Source: Vibrio aerogenes
GTDB taxonomy: Bacteria; Pseudomonadota; Gammaproteobacteria; Enterobacterales; Vibrionaceae
DNA length: 64,000 nt
Reading direction: 5' to 3'
NCBI RefSeq assembly: GCF_024346755.1
Contig: NZ_AP024862.1
Location: forward strand, 682,001 to 746,000
Shown here piece after piece: positions 44,807-56,600 of this stretch (the stretch's first letter is position 1; each line of letters opens with the position of its first letter). The translations under genes and the position numbers were made by a program. The notes below the pieces were generated by a model. That model did not search any database and had not been told where the DNA came from. It worked only from the letters and a program-made list of their open reading frames with translations.

Positions 44807-46446
44807 ATGTTTTTCGTTTAATTGATCGTGAATTAAAAATCAACAGAAAAAGTTTTTTAGCCTTTGCCGGAATATCAGGATTTGCCAATGCGGCAATTCT
44901 TGCTGTGATTAATGTTTCCGCAGAGCATGTGTCCAATAAGCAGGATACCCTCTATTATCTGGCGCTGTTTATTGTGGTCAGTGCTATCTATGCGATTGCC
45001 CAGAAACAACTGATGATGGAAGCCACAAGCCATGTGGAAAAATCAATCAACAGTCTGCGGATTAAACTGGTGAAAGATATCCTTCACAGTGAATTAAGTA
45101 CCATTGAGAAGATTGGAAAAGAAAAAATATACACCATTGTCAGTAAAGAGCTGCAAACCATGTCGCAGGCATCCGCACTGTTTGTGATTTGCGGACAGGC
45201 CGCCATCTTGTTGTTTTTTACAATTTTATATGTCGCCTGGCTATCACCCATGGCATTTTTTCTGACATTTATCTTCTTATCTATTGGCAGTGGCTGGCAT
45301 ATTCTGCGCTCAAAAGAGGTCAAGGAAAAACTCAGGCAAGCCTTTGATATTGAAAATGTTCTGGTGACCCGGCTTTCAGATTTACTCAATGGTTTCAAAG
45401 AAGTGAAACTAAACTCAGACCGGGCCGGTGAGCTGGAAGAACGGATTCTTGGTTTATCCGGAGAAGTGACAGAAACCAAGATTTCTACCCAGAAAATATA
45501 TGCCGTTGATTTTGTGATCTCACAGCTGACATTCTTCATTCCGACCGGAGCCATGGTTTTTCTTGTCCCGATCTTGTCAAGTGTTTATCCGGATGTGGTC
45601 ATGAAAGTGACCACCGCATCTTTATTTTTGATTGGTCCCATTTCTAATATTGTCGGTGGTGTGCCTATTTTTTCCAATGCTAATGCTGCAATTCAGAATG
45701 TACTTGAGCTTGAACAAATGTTGCAGGATGGCAAAAAAACTTTAATTTCTGATCAACCGTCTGATGATTTTTCAAATGGGTTTAAGCAAATAGAATTGGC
45801 CGGGATTTATTTCAGTCATTCTCATAGTGATGATGAAAAACCATTTACTGTCGGCCCCGTCAATTTAGTCATTAACCGTGGCGAAACGATATTTATTACC
45901 GGTGGTAATGGGAGTGGTAAAACAACATTTATGCGCTTGATGACGGCTTTATATCAGGCCAGTGGCGGCATGATAAAAGTTGATGGCCGGATTATCGATA
46001 AAAATAATTGTATGGCCTACCGGAATTTATTTTCTTCCGTATTTGCGGACTTTCATTTATTTCAGGAAATATATGGTATCACTGATAAAGACGAAGCGGT
46101 TTATTCAGAATGGCTGGCATATCTTGGAATGTCACACAAAGTCAAAGTCAGGGATAAACAGTTCAGCACCATAAAATTATCCACCGGTCAGAGAAAACGG
46201 CTGGCGCTGATGGTCAGCGCTCTGGAGAACCGGCCGATTTGTATCTTTGACGAATGGGCCGCAGATCAGGATCCATCATTCAGGGAGAAATTCTATTCAG
46301 ACATTCTTCCGCGGCTGAAAGCCAACCAGCAGACCGTGATTGCAGTGACGCATGACGATATGTACTTCGACCGTGCCGACCGGCGGTTAAAAATGGTTGA
46401 TGGTCAGATCATTGAACATCACAGTCATATGGAGTCTCCGCTTTGA
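44803..46446 (+). CDS. PvdE/SyrD-like cyclic peptide ABC exporter
   Basis: 547 residues. A membrane domain of about six helices (1-320) fused to an ATPase: Walker A GGNGSGKTT (about residues 366-374), signature LSTGQRKRLAL, Walker B PICIFDEWAADQD, His switch VTHDD. This fused type exports pyoverdine precursors, syringomycin and related nonribosomal peptides to the periplasm. It overlaps the small membrane gene before it and the SPFH gene after it, so it is part of the synthase operon and is the probable exporter of the product. Confidence 0.9.
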   Translation: MNVFRLIDRELKINRKSFLAFAGISGFANAAILAVINVSAEHVSNKQDTLYYLALFIVVSAIYAIAQKQLMMEATSHVEKSINSLRIKLVKDILHSELSTIEKIGKEKIYTIVSKELQTMSQASALFVICGQAAILLFFTILYVAWLSPMAFFLTFIFLSIGSGWHILRSKEVKEKLRQAFDIENVLVTRLSDLLNGFKEVKLNSDRAGELEERILGLSGEVTETKISTQKIYAVDFVISQLTFFIPTGAMVFLVPILSSVYPDVVMKVTTASLFLIGPISNIVGGVPIFSNANAAIQNVLELEQMLQDGKKTLISDQPSDDFSNGFKQIELAGIYFSHSHSDDEKPFTVGPVNLVINRGETIFITGGNGSGKTTFMRLMTALYQASGGMIKVDGRIIDKNNCMAYRNLFSSVFADFHLFQEIYGITDKDEAVYSEWLAYLGMSHKVKVRDKQFSTIKLSTGQRKRLALMVSALENRPICIFDEWAADQDPSFREKFYSDILPRLKANQQTVIAVTHDDMYFDRADRRLKMVDGQIIEHHSHMESPL

Positions 46447-47699
46447 ATATTAATCTTCCTGTCTGGCTGTTGCCATCAATTTTATTCGGCCTGATAACCT
46501 TTGGCGGCATGTATTTTTTTCTGTCGAAACATTATCCGGAGCGTTTCTGGATCATCCGTTTTATCAGAAAGAACCGGATTCAGCTGTCACTGACGGCGTT
46601 GTTTTTCATTTTTATCTTGCTCACTGTCGGGCCGAAAGTCCTGATTCCGGTGCCTTACGGTCATGCCGGTGTACTCTGGAAACGTTTTGGGGGAGGAACC
46701 GATTTAAGCGAAACCCTGCGTGAAGGGACTGCACTGGTGATGCCGTGGAACCGGATTTATATTTATTCAACCAAATATCAGACCATTACCCATGAATTTG
46801 AAGCGGTGACCAAAAACGGTCTGGCCACAAAAGTTTATGTCATTCTCCGTTTCCGGGTCATCCGCAGTACCTTGCCATACCTGCATGTGAATGCCGGTGT
46901 TCACTATATCGAACGCATGCTGTTACCGGAAATTGGTTCATGGTCCCGTCTGGTGATAGCCCGCCATTCAGCAGAAGAAGTTTACTCATCCAACCGGCTT
47001 GAAGTACAGAAAGAGATTTTCTCTCTGCTGAAAGGGGAAGTGGAAACGCTGGAAAGTGATGAAGGACTCAGTTGTGAATTAACTGAAGATGATGGCGACG
47101 GCCATTTCGGAAACGCGCATTGCAGTGCTAAAGATTACTTTGAAATTCAGGATTTTCTGATTCAAAGCATTGACTTACCAAAGGGTATCAGAGAAGCCAT
47201 TGTCAGAAAAATAGAACAGACACATTTGGCAGATGAGTATGACTGGCGGATCACCGTGGCCGAAAAAGAAGCGGTCCGTAAAGAGAAAGAAGCCGAAGGG
47301 ATTGCAAAATTTCAGAGTATTGTCACCGGCGGTATTTCAGACACTTATCTCCGCTGGCGCGGGATAGAAGCGACGCTTGAGCTGGCGAAATCAGATAACA
47401 GCAAAGTCGTTGTCATTGGCGGCGGTCAGGACGGATTGCCGATCATTCTTAACACTGCCGGGGAGGCTAAAAGTAGTGTCACAGAGAAAACTACAACGGA
47501 ACAAGCCCGATCCGACACATTTTTATCCGTGAAGCCTGATGAGCTGAAAAAAGAAGAACACGTGACTGTGAATGGCTCATCGCGCTGTGTCAACGGGTGT
47601 GATGAAGTCAACCCCAAAAATAAGACTAAGCAAAAAGAACAGACTCTGGCTTCTGATCCGCCGGAGAGTAAGACTGTTGCGGAGAAAAGTAACCCATGA
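46443..47699 (+). CDS. SPFH/Band 7 domain membrane protein in the NRPS operon
   Basis: 418 residues. Two N-terminal membrane segments (about 8-27 and 47-68) followed by a Band 7/prohibitin-like domain (VLIPVPYGHAGVLWKRFGGG, VYVILRFRVIRSTLPYLHVN). A charged helical coiled-coil region around 280 and a Ser/Lys/Thr-rich tail follow. The start is TTG at 46443, overlapping the exporter stop (TTGA). SPFH proteins scaffold membrane microdomains. Placement between exporter and synthase suggests it organises the two at the membrane, which is inference. Confidence 0.85.
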   Translation: MNINLPVWLLPSILFGLITFGGMYFFLSKHYPERFWIIRFIRKNRIQLSLTALFFIFILLTVGPKVLIPVPYGHAGVLWKRFGGGTDLSETLREGTALVMPWNRIYIYSTKYQTITHEFEAVTKNGLATKVYVILRFRVIRSTLPYLHVNAGVHYIERMLLPEIGSWSRLVIARHSAEEVYSSNRLEVQKEIFSLLKGEVETLESDEGLSCELTEDDGDGHFGNAHCSAKDYFEIQDFLIQSIDLPKGIREAIVRKIEQTHLADEYDWRITVAEKEAVRKEKEAEGIAKFQSIVTGGISDTYLRWRGIEATLELAKSDNSKVVVIGGGQDGLPIILNTAGEAKSSVTEKTTTEQARSDTFLSVKPDELKKEEHVTVNGSSRCVNGCDEVNPKNKTKQKEQTLASDPPESKTVAEKSNP

Positions 47700-50600
47700 T
47701 GCAAATCAGTTATACAGATGTAGTGTCGGCAGTTTTGTCGCACAAAGATTCGGACATCAGTATTGAATTCATCCGGCGTAAGAATGAATCAGAGGTCACT
47801 GATTATAAGAATTTTATTTCACAAGCTTGTGTATCAGGCCAGCAAATGGTTGCCCACGGCATTCAACCCGGAGATGAGCTGGTCATTCTCTCTGACGATG
47901 TCGCTTTTTTTACCCGTGCTTTTGTGGCAGCCATGCTGTTTTCGGTCGTCCCGGTGCCTTTGAGCTTTCCTGCCAGTGAATCTTCCCGGCAAAAAGTTTT
48001 AGCCGTGTGGAAGCAACTGCGTCACCCCTGGATTATTTCTGATCAGCCGCTTGATACCGTATTTGGTCAATACGATGATGAACATGCCAGCCATTTACTT
48101 TCACGCACCCTGAGCGCTGACTTGATTGAGACTGACTTGATTGATACAGCACAGACGCAGCGGGAAGTACCGGACGGTGAGATCATCATACCTGATCCGG
48201 ATAGTCTGGCTTTTATCCAGTACAGCTCTGGCTCAACCGGCGATCCGAAAGGCGTGAAAGTCACCCACAGGATGTTGATCGCCAACTGCGACCTTGCCGT
48301 TCATATTCATCAAATCACCCTTCAGGACGCTTTTCTGAGCTGGATGCCGCTGAGTCACGATTTCGGGGTGATCTATTTTATGCTATTCCCGCTGATCTGC
48401 GGACTACGCTTTACCCTGATTCCGACCAAAATATTTGCCCGTAATCCGGTATTGTGGCTGGAGCAGATGAACCGCAGCAGGGCAACGATTTCCGGTGCGC
48501 CTAACTACGCGTTTGAGCATGTGATGAAAATGTTCCGGCCTGATGCCGCAAAAACGTGGGATTTGGGAGATGTCCGCTACATCATTAATGGTGCAGAACC
48601 CATCAACGCAGAGATCTGCCATCGCTTTGAAGAAACATTTGCGCCTTATGGTCTCTCTGCCGGAGTCATTACACCTTGCTACGGACTGGCTGAGGCTACC
48701 TTGTTGGTTTCTTCTGCAAACCTGGGAGAAACTCCGGTGACTTACCGTTGTGACCGGAACTTTCTCAAACCGGGCGATCAGGTTCACTATCAGGAGGATG
48801 GTTGTGAATTTGTCGATGTCGGTTATCCCGGTCATCATGTCCGGTGGCGGATTGCAGATGATAACAATCAATCGGTTGCCGCGCAGCATATCGGCAGAAT
48901 TCAGCTTCAGGGAGATATCATCACGCCGGGTTATTACTTCGCACCAAACCGCACAGAAGCACTGTTTACCACTGATGGCTGGCTGGATACCGGCGATTTG
49001 GGTTTTCTCCGCGATGACAGGCTGATTATTACCGGACGCAGCAAAGACATCATCATTATTAACGGTAAAAACTATTACCCGCAGGACATTGAAACGATTT
49101 GCGCTGAACTGCCGGAGCTCGGGTTGAATAAGGTTGTGGCCGTGTCAGCACAGGACGCTGGCGGAAAAGCCGTGTTCATCGTGTTCCTGTTGTTCCGCCA
49201 CAAACCACAAGCCTTTGTGCCACTGATGAAAAAGACTCAGGAACTGTTGATCCGGGAACTGGGCATTAAACCGGATCATTGCCTGCCGGTAAAACATATT
49301 CCGAAAACCACCAGTGGTAAACTCAAGCGGTTTGATCTGGTCCGCCAGTATGAGCAGGGTACGTTTGATGCCGTGATTCATCAGCTGAGCCAGGCGCAAT
49401 CTTCTGCCGGCATGCACCCCATGCAGTGGGCGATTCTCAGCCGGGATCATCGTGAAATTGTCAGCCAGCTGAAAGCGCTGATTCAGCCGCTGCTGCCGCA
49501 ACAGTCTGAAGCTCAGCCGGGGCAGGAACCGCTATTTCTGGATATTCACCAGCCCTTGATGGAGCAGGGGTTGCAGTCAGTGCACCTCACTGAAATTGCT
49601 TCCCGGATCAGTCAGGCTGCCGGTCATGCTTACCCGGTCGGGGTGATGTTTGATTATCCAACTATTGAAAGGCTGGCAGATATGTTGTGCGAACAAAGTC
49701 AGTCATTGTCCGCTGAGTCTGCCCATACGGATCACCCTCATCAAACCGGAGCGGCACTGGTTGGGATTGGCTGTTATTTTCCCGGCCACATCCGTGACCC
49801 GCAAACCTTCTGGCAACAGTTAATGGCAGAAACCGATTTCGTCAGCGACCTGCCGGACGATCGCAAGCCGGTGAGCGCTGAACGCCTTGAGCAGTATCCG
49901 GGCCTGAACAAAGGTCACTTTCTTGACGACCCATGGTGTTTTGACCACCAGTTTTTCCGTATCTCACCAGCAGAAGCACTGGCGATGGATCCGCAACAGC
50001 GGTTGCTGCTGCAATGTTGCTGGCATGCGTTTGAAGATGCCGGTATGGATCCGCAGCAGTGGGCCGGCAGCAACACTGGCGTTTATCTGGGGCTGTCGAC
50101 ACTCGACTATGATCATATCCTGCAACGCTCCGGTGATCCCCAGGCACTCAATGCTTACCGGCTGACCGGTAACTCTCCCGGCATCGCTGCCGGACGGATT
50201 GCTTACTGTTTTAATTTTACCGGCCCGGTGATCACTATCGATACCGCCTGTTCCTCATCACTGGTTGCGATTCATTACGCTTTACGGGATCTGCGGTCAG
50301 GAGCCTGCGACCTGGCCGTTGTCGGTGGCGTAAATCTGATACTGGACGGCAGTACTTCCGCTGCTTTGACCAGTATGCAGGCCTTATCCGGCTCCGGGCA
50401 AAGTAAAACTTTTTCTGCGCAGGCAGATGGTTACGGCCGCGGAGAAGGGTGTGCAGTCATCCTTCTGCGCCGTGAAGCAGACGCGGCGGGCCATCGGATC
50501 CGGGCGGTGATTCAGGGCAGTGCCGTGAATCATGACGGTGCCAGTAACGGGCTGACCGCCCCCAGCGGTAAAGCACAACAGGCGGTGTTACAGCAGGCGC

Positions 50601-53600
50601 TGAGTGATGCCGGTTGTGAGTCGCAGGATGTGGTGTTTATTGAAACTCACGGCACCGGTACTGTTTTGGGCGATCCAATTGAAGTGAACGCCATCAGTCA
50701 GGTCTATGCCGGGCGGGATCCTGACGCTTTTCCGTTATATCTGGGATCGGTAAAAACCAATATAGGCCATCTGGAAGCGGCTGCGGGGATTGCCGGGGTG
50801 ATTAAATCCGCCTTAGCACTGACGCATCAGCAACTTCCAGCCACACTACATAGTGAAGCGCTGAATCCGCATATTGACTGGCCGTCTGTCCCTGCAACCA
50901 TTGCTGACCACGTGCAACCGCTGCCTGATGAAACCTGTTATGCCGGCGTCAGTGCGTTTGGTCTGAGTGGGACGAACTGTCATGTGATCTTAAAAAGTTA
51001 CCGGAATGACAAGACAGAAACAGCGCCGGATTTACAGACAGATGCAGAGGCAGATGTACAGGACATAAGCTGGCAAACCGAAGGTTTTTGCCTGCCGCTC
51101 AGCGCGGCCTCACCGGAAAGTCTGTCTGAGTTACTGAACCAGTGGCGGACGCTGATTGACTGCGAAGATGAACCAACACTGGCTGTCTGTTGTGTTGCCA
51201 ATGCGGTGCACCGGGCTCATCTGCCTTACCGGACCTGCTTTTACGCAACGGACAAGCAAGACCTCAGCCAGCAGTTAGCCGGATTTTCACCACAAACACT
51301 GACGTTCCACCGGGAAAAGCCAACTTTGACCTTCGTGTTCAGCGGGCAGGGCTGTCAGTATCCGGCGATGGGAGCCGGACTTTACAATTGTTTCCCTGGT
51401 TTTAAAGCCTGTATTGATGAAATGGCAGCGGTGCTGGCACCAGTGTGGCCTTATGATTTGGTTGAAGTCATGACCGATGCGCAAATGCCGCAGGAAACGC
51501 TCAATCATACCGCAGTGACTCAGGTCGCGGTTGTCGCATTCCAGATTGCACTCGCGAAATTATGGCAATCTTTCGGGGTGATACCTGCGTATTGTGTCGG
51601 CCATTCTGTTGGCGAAATTGCAGCGGCCGTCGTTTGCGACAGTCTGTCTGTGAAAGATGCCATTCTGCTGGCTGCCAGCCGGGGAGCGCTCATTGCCGCT
51701 TTACCGGCTGGCGGGGCGATGGCAGCAGTCATGGCGGGACCGGAAAGGGTTCAGTCAGTGCTGGATCGTCTCGGTGACGGTAGTCAACTGGTGATTGCAG
51801 CGCATAACTCGCCGGAAAGTGTGACGATTTCCGGTGAAAATGAACTGTTGGAACAGGCACTGAAAGACTTGCAGCAAGCCGGTATAAGGGTGAAAAAACT
51901 GGATATTTCTCATGCGTTCCACAGCCCGTTACTACAACCGGTACTGGCTGAATTTGCCAATACAGTCAGCAAAATTGCGTTTCAGCCGCCCAAATATCAT
52001 GTGATGTCAACTGTGACGGGTGAACAGCTGCATCCGGATGACTGGCAGCGTCCGGAATATTGGGTCGATCATCTGACACATCCGGTCCTGTTTCAGGAAG
52101 CCATGATGAGCCTGCCGCAGCAAGAGAATTCGCTGATTCTGGAAATTTCACCCAGGCCAACCCTGATGTTGCCGGGAAAACAGTGCTGCCCGGACAGTCA
52201 CTGGATATGCAGCCAAACCGCAAAACAGATGACAGATTCCTTCCGGCAGGCGGTTCGCGAACTATATCAGGCTGGCATGGATGTGCAGTGGCCGCCACTC
52301 TTCGGTGGCGTGTTACCCGAAGCAGAGCGCCTGCATGCCTGTCCGTTACCGCTGTATCCGTTTCAGTCTTACCGGCACCGGCCGGAAATACCTGAATCCC
52401 GGGAGCATGCTGCTGATAGCGTGACCAGCCAGCCGCTGACTGTCGCAGCGCAACCAAGCGCAATCATCGGGGAACCGGCTGCGGTGCCTGTCCCTTCAGA
52501 GGTGCCTGTCCCTTCAGAGTTGTCTGTCCCTTCAACGGCTTGCTCAGGGAATGTCGTTGACAGACAGGCGGAAGTACAGCAGCTGATTGCTTCCGTCACC
52601 GGGCTGCAATCAGCACAGCTGGATGCAGACGCCAACTGGTTTGCTCTCGGGCTGGATTCGCTGGTCATTGTTCAGATTCAGCAGGCGGTGATCAAACATT
52701 TCGGAATTGAATTTGAGCTGGCAAGCCTGATGGGGGAACTGGATACCTGTCACAAACTGGCCGCACAAATCGGTGTTCTGTCCCCTGAAAATCAAGAGCC
52801 TGAAAAAATGGCGCCCGGAGTGTCAGTACAGGAAACCGGAGAAGCGCTTGCGGTTGCAAATCATACTGCGGTGCAGCAAGCGGTTAACCCTTCATTGCCC
52901 GCAGCGCCCGGCTCACTTGAATCTCTGTGTCAACAACAAATGCTGGCCATGAATCAGCTATTTGCATCCCAGCTGAGTGCATTTTCCGAACAGCCGCAAG
53001 CGGAAAGCCGGGCTGAAACGCTGGCAATATCTGCACCGGAAGCCTCTCCAAAAGTCAACCGGCCCCGCACTGAAATTAAAGGTTTATATCAGTCTCTGAA
53101 GACAGAGAAAAATGAGTCACTTTCAAACCGTCAGCGTGCACATCTGATTTGGTTGCAGCAGCAGCTGAATCAACGCACAGAAACTTCTAAAGCATACACC
53201 GCAACACATCGTGCGCATTACGCCAACAGCCGGAGTATTCTCGGCTTTAAACCCGAAACCAAAGAGATGACCTATCCGGTTCATGTGGATAAAGCTGAAG
53301 GCATTTATCTGTGGGATTTGGATGGCAATCGCTACATCGACATCACCATGGGTTTTGGTTCGGTTTTATTTGGCCACAATCCGGATTTCATCAAAAAGGC
53401 ATTGTCAGAGGCGCTCGCATCAGGTGCACCGGTCGGCCCGCAAAACCCTCAGGCGGCGACTGCGGCTGAAAAACTGTGCCGTTTGACCGGCAATGAACGG
53501 GCCAGCTTTTTTACCAGCGGTACAGAAGCAATTATGGTTGGTGTGCGGATTGCCCGCAGTGTCACCCGGCGTAAGAAGATTGTGATTTTCCATGGCGCTT

Positions 53601-56600
53601 TTCACGGTAGTTTCGACGGCGTGCTTGCGTCCGGCTGGCTTGAAAACGGACAGCCGCAAACCGTGCCACTGACTGATGGTTCGCCGCAGGGCATGGTGGA
53701 TGACACCATCGTCCTGACTTATGGCGAAGCTCGCTCGCTGGATGTCATTCGTGAACATGCCGGTGAAATTGCAGCAGTGATCATTGAACCGGTTCAAAGC
53801 CGGAACCCGGCACTCCAGCCGGTTGAGTTTGTCCGTGAATTAAGGGCACTGACTGAGGAGAAAGAGATTGCCCTGATTTGTGATGACATCATTCTCGGCT
53901 TCCGTTACGCACTGGATGGCAGCCGGAGCTGGCTCGGTATTACGCCGGATCTGGTGACTTACGGTAAGGTACTTGGCGGCGGTCAGCCTGTTGGTGTACT
54001 GGCTGGATCCTGCAAATATATGGATGCAGTCGACGGGGGTGACTGGCGCTATGGGGATGAGTCGGTACCACAGAGCAGAACCGCTTTTGTTGCCGGGACT
54101 TTTAACAGTCATCCGCTGGCAATGACGGCAGCGAATGCAGTACTGGATAAGCTGCTTGCCGAAGGTGAAAGTTTGCTGGCAACGCTGAATCAGAAAACCG
54201 AAGCCATGTGTCAGACATTGAATACATGGTTTGAGGACAATCATATTCCGGTACATCTGGTCTGGTTTGGCTCGCTGTTCCGGTTTGAATATTCACCAGA
54301 GACCGAGCTGCTGAATTTCCATCTGCTGAAAAATGGTTTATATGTCTGGGAAGGGCGCAATTGTTTTCTGGGGTGCGCACATACCGATGACGATATCCGT
54401 CAAATCATTGAGATAGTCAAGCGCAGTGCCTGGGAACTGGTCAATGGGGGCTGGACCGAAGGGCTGAGCTGTGAAAATCAGTCTCTGATGTTGCCGTTAA
54501 GTCATGGCCAGCAGGCCATGCATTTCTTACTGGAATCTCAGCCGGATAATGCGACGGCTTACACTGAAATGATGGTGCTTGAATTTGATCATTCACCGGA
54601 TCATGCACGCCTGCAACAAGCCTGGGGGTTAGTTGTGGAACGTCATGATTCGCTGAGGGTCAGCCGGATCACAGCTACAGGTCAGTATGTTTCGGCCACA
54701 ATGGATCCGGTCATCACCGTGAAGCAGGCAACTGAAGCACAACGCACAGAGCTCCGGCGTCAGTTACTGGAGCAGCCTTTTGATACCCTGTACGGTCCAT
54801 TCTGGCGGATCCATCTGGTCTGCACACCACAAGCGTGTGATTTGCTGCTGAGTTTCAGTCATTTGATTGTCGATGGCTGGTCGATGGGCATTGTGGCGGA
54901 CGAACTGGCCACCATATATCAGTCACTCAAAGCGGGGCAGCCCCCTTTAACGGAACCGGTGATTCCCTTGTTGCAGTTGCTGGCACAGGACGGTGTGAGA
55001 GACCGTCAGACATCAGTCACAACGCATCCGCTGAAGTCTGAGTATCTGCTACCCGTTTATATCGCCGGAGACAGTCAGCTTTACGCGCCGGCAACCGGTC
55101 AGGGCACCCGGATTCAAACCCGGCTGATGCCGGAAACTTTTGCACAGGTCAAAGTCTGTGCGCAACAGCTTCAGGTCAGTTCATTCAGTCTGTTGATGGC
55201 AGCCTGGGCGATATTACTTAACCGGCTGAGTGCCCGGTCCCGGTTTGTGATTGGTATACCGGTTGCCGGACATAACAGCATGGGAGCCGGACATCTGGTT
55301 GGTTATGCCTCTGAAGTCAGAGGTGTACCAATTGACATTGCACCACAGCAGACAATCGGCGACTGGATCGTACAACTGACCGGCCGGATTCGTGAAGCGC
55401 AGCAGCATCAGGCGACCGCACAAATTCCGGTGTCCTGTCTGTTTAATGTCGACCGGGGTATTTCACTCACGCTCGACTCCCGGCCACGCTGGGGACATGT
55501 GCCTGTCAGCTGTGTCAAACAGCCGCTGTTTCTCAATATTCTTGAATTCAATGATCAGTTCTGTATTGATTTTGATGTCGATACTTCGGTCGCGACACCA
55601 GAAACCGGTCAATGCTGGTTATCCCACTATATGACTATCGTCCGGCAACTGTGCAGTGATACACAGCAAACCATTGAACAATTGATGGAAGCCATCGATC
55701 CCTATCAGGGTGTACTGACCGATGAGCAGGGAATTCCGCTGTTTGCCGGTGCCTGTGGCTGGCATCACGACGCGCATCAGGATAAAAACTGGCTTGCACG
55801 GCTGACCGCAGACAGCCGGATTCAAAAACTGGCTCCCGATGAGTCTCCGCTGAACTGGCACGGTCAACCCGTTTATGCCCACGCCCTGCTTGACTTGCTT
55901 GAGATGCCCGCTGAAGGCGTCAGAATTGAGCTCTGGCAAGGACAGATAGCCCTGAAGGTTGAGAGTCCGCTCCATCCACTGGCATCGATTGCGCTGCCGG
56001 TTCTGGCAGAGAAAATCAGTCAGTCAATCGCTTTATCATGGCAACCGGCTTTCATCTGGCTGCCGGATGCGTCCGGTTATGTCGCCATCCATGTGCAGAA
56101 GCCGGTGACATCAGCAGAGGAAGAAGCTGTTGCCCGGATCTGGGCTCAGACACTCGGACTCAAAGAACTCCCGCCGGTGAATGCTTCTTTTATTCAGCTG
56201 GGCGGGAATAGTCTGGCAGCGCTGAATGTCATTCATAAACTGCAAACTCAGCTGAACTTTTCTGTGAGTCTCAGCGATCTGCTTCAGGCTCCCGGTATTG
56301 AACAACTGATTCAGCATGCAGCCATGGCAGATGAGCAGACTGCCGGGCCGGAAATTATCCCGCTGCATCAGCAACCATTGCATGAGGGAGAACCGGAGCT
56401 GATCACCTGCTCGAATAATCAGCAGCGCTTGTTGTTTTTACAGATTTTAGAACCCCAGTTTTACGCGTACAACGTCGGTTTTTCTGTGTCTTTACCAACC
56501 CGGATTGATACGGCATTGTTAGCTCAGGCACTTCAGCCCGTTATCACGGCCAACCCCGTTTTGCGCTGTTGGTTCCCGCAGCCTGAAACGGCGGTTGTGA

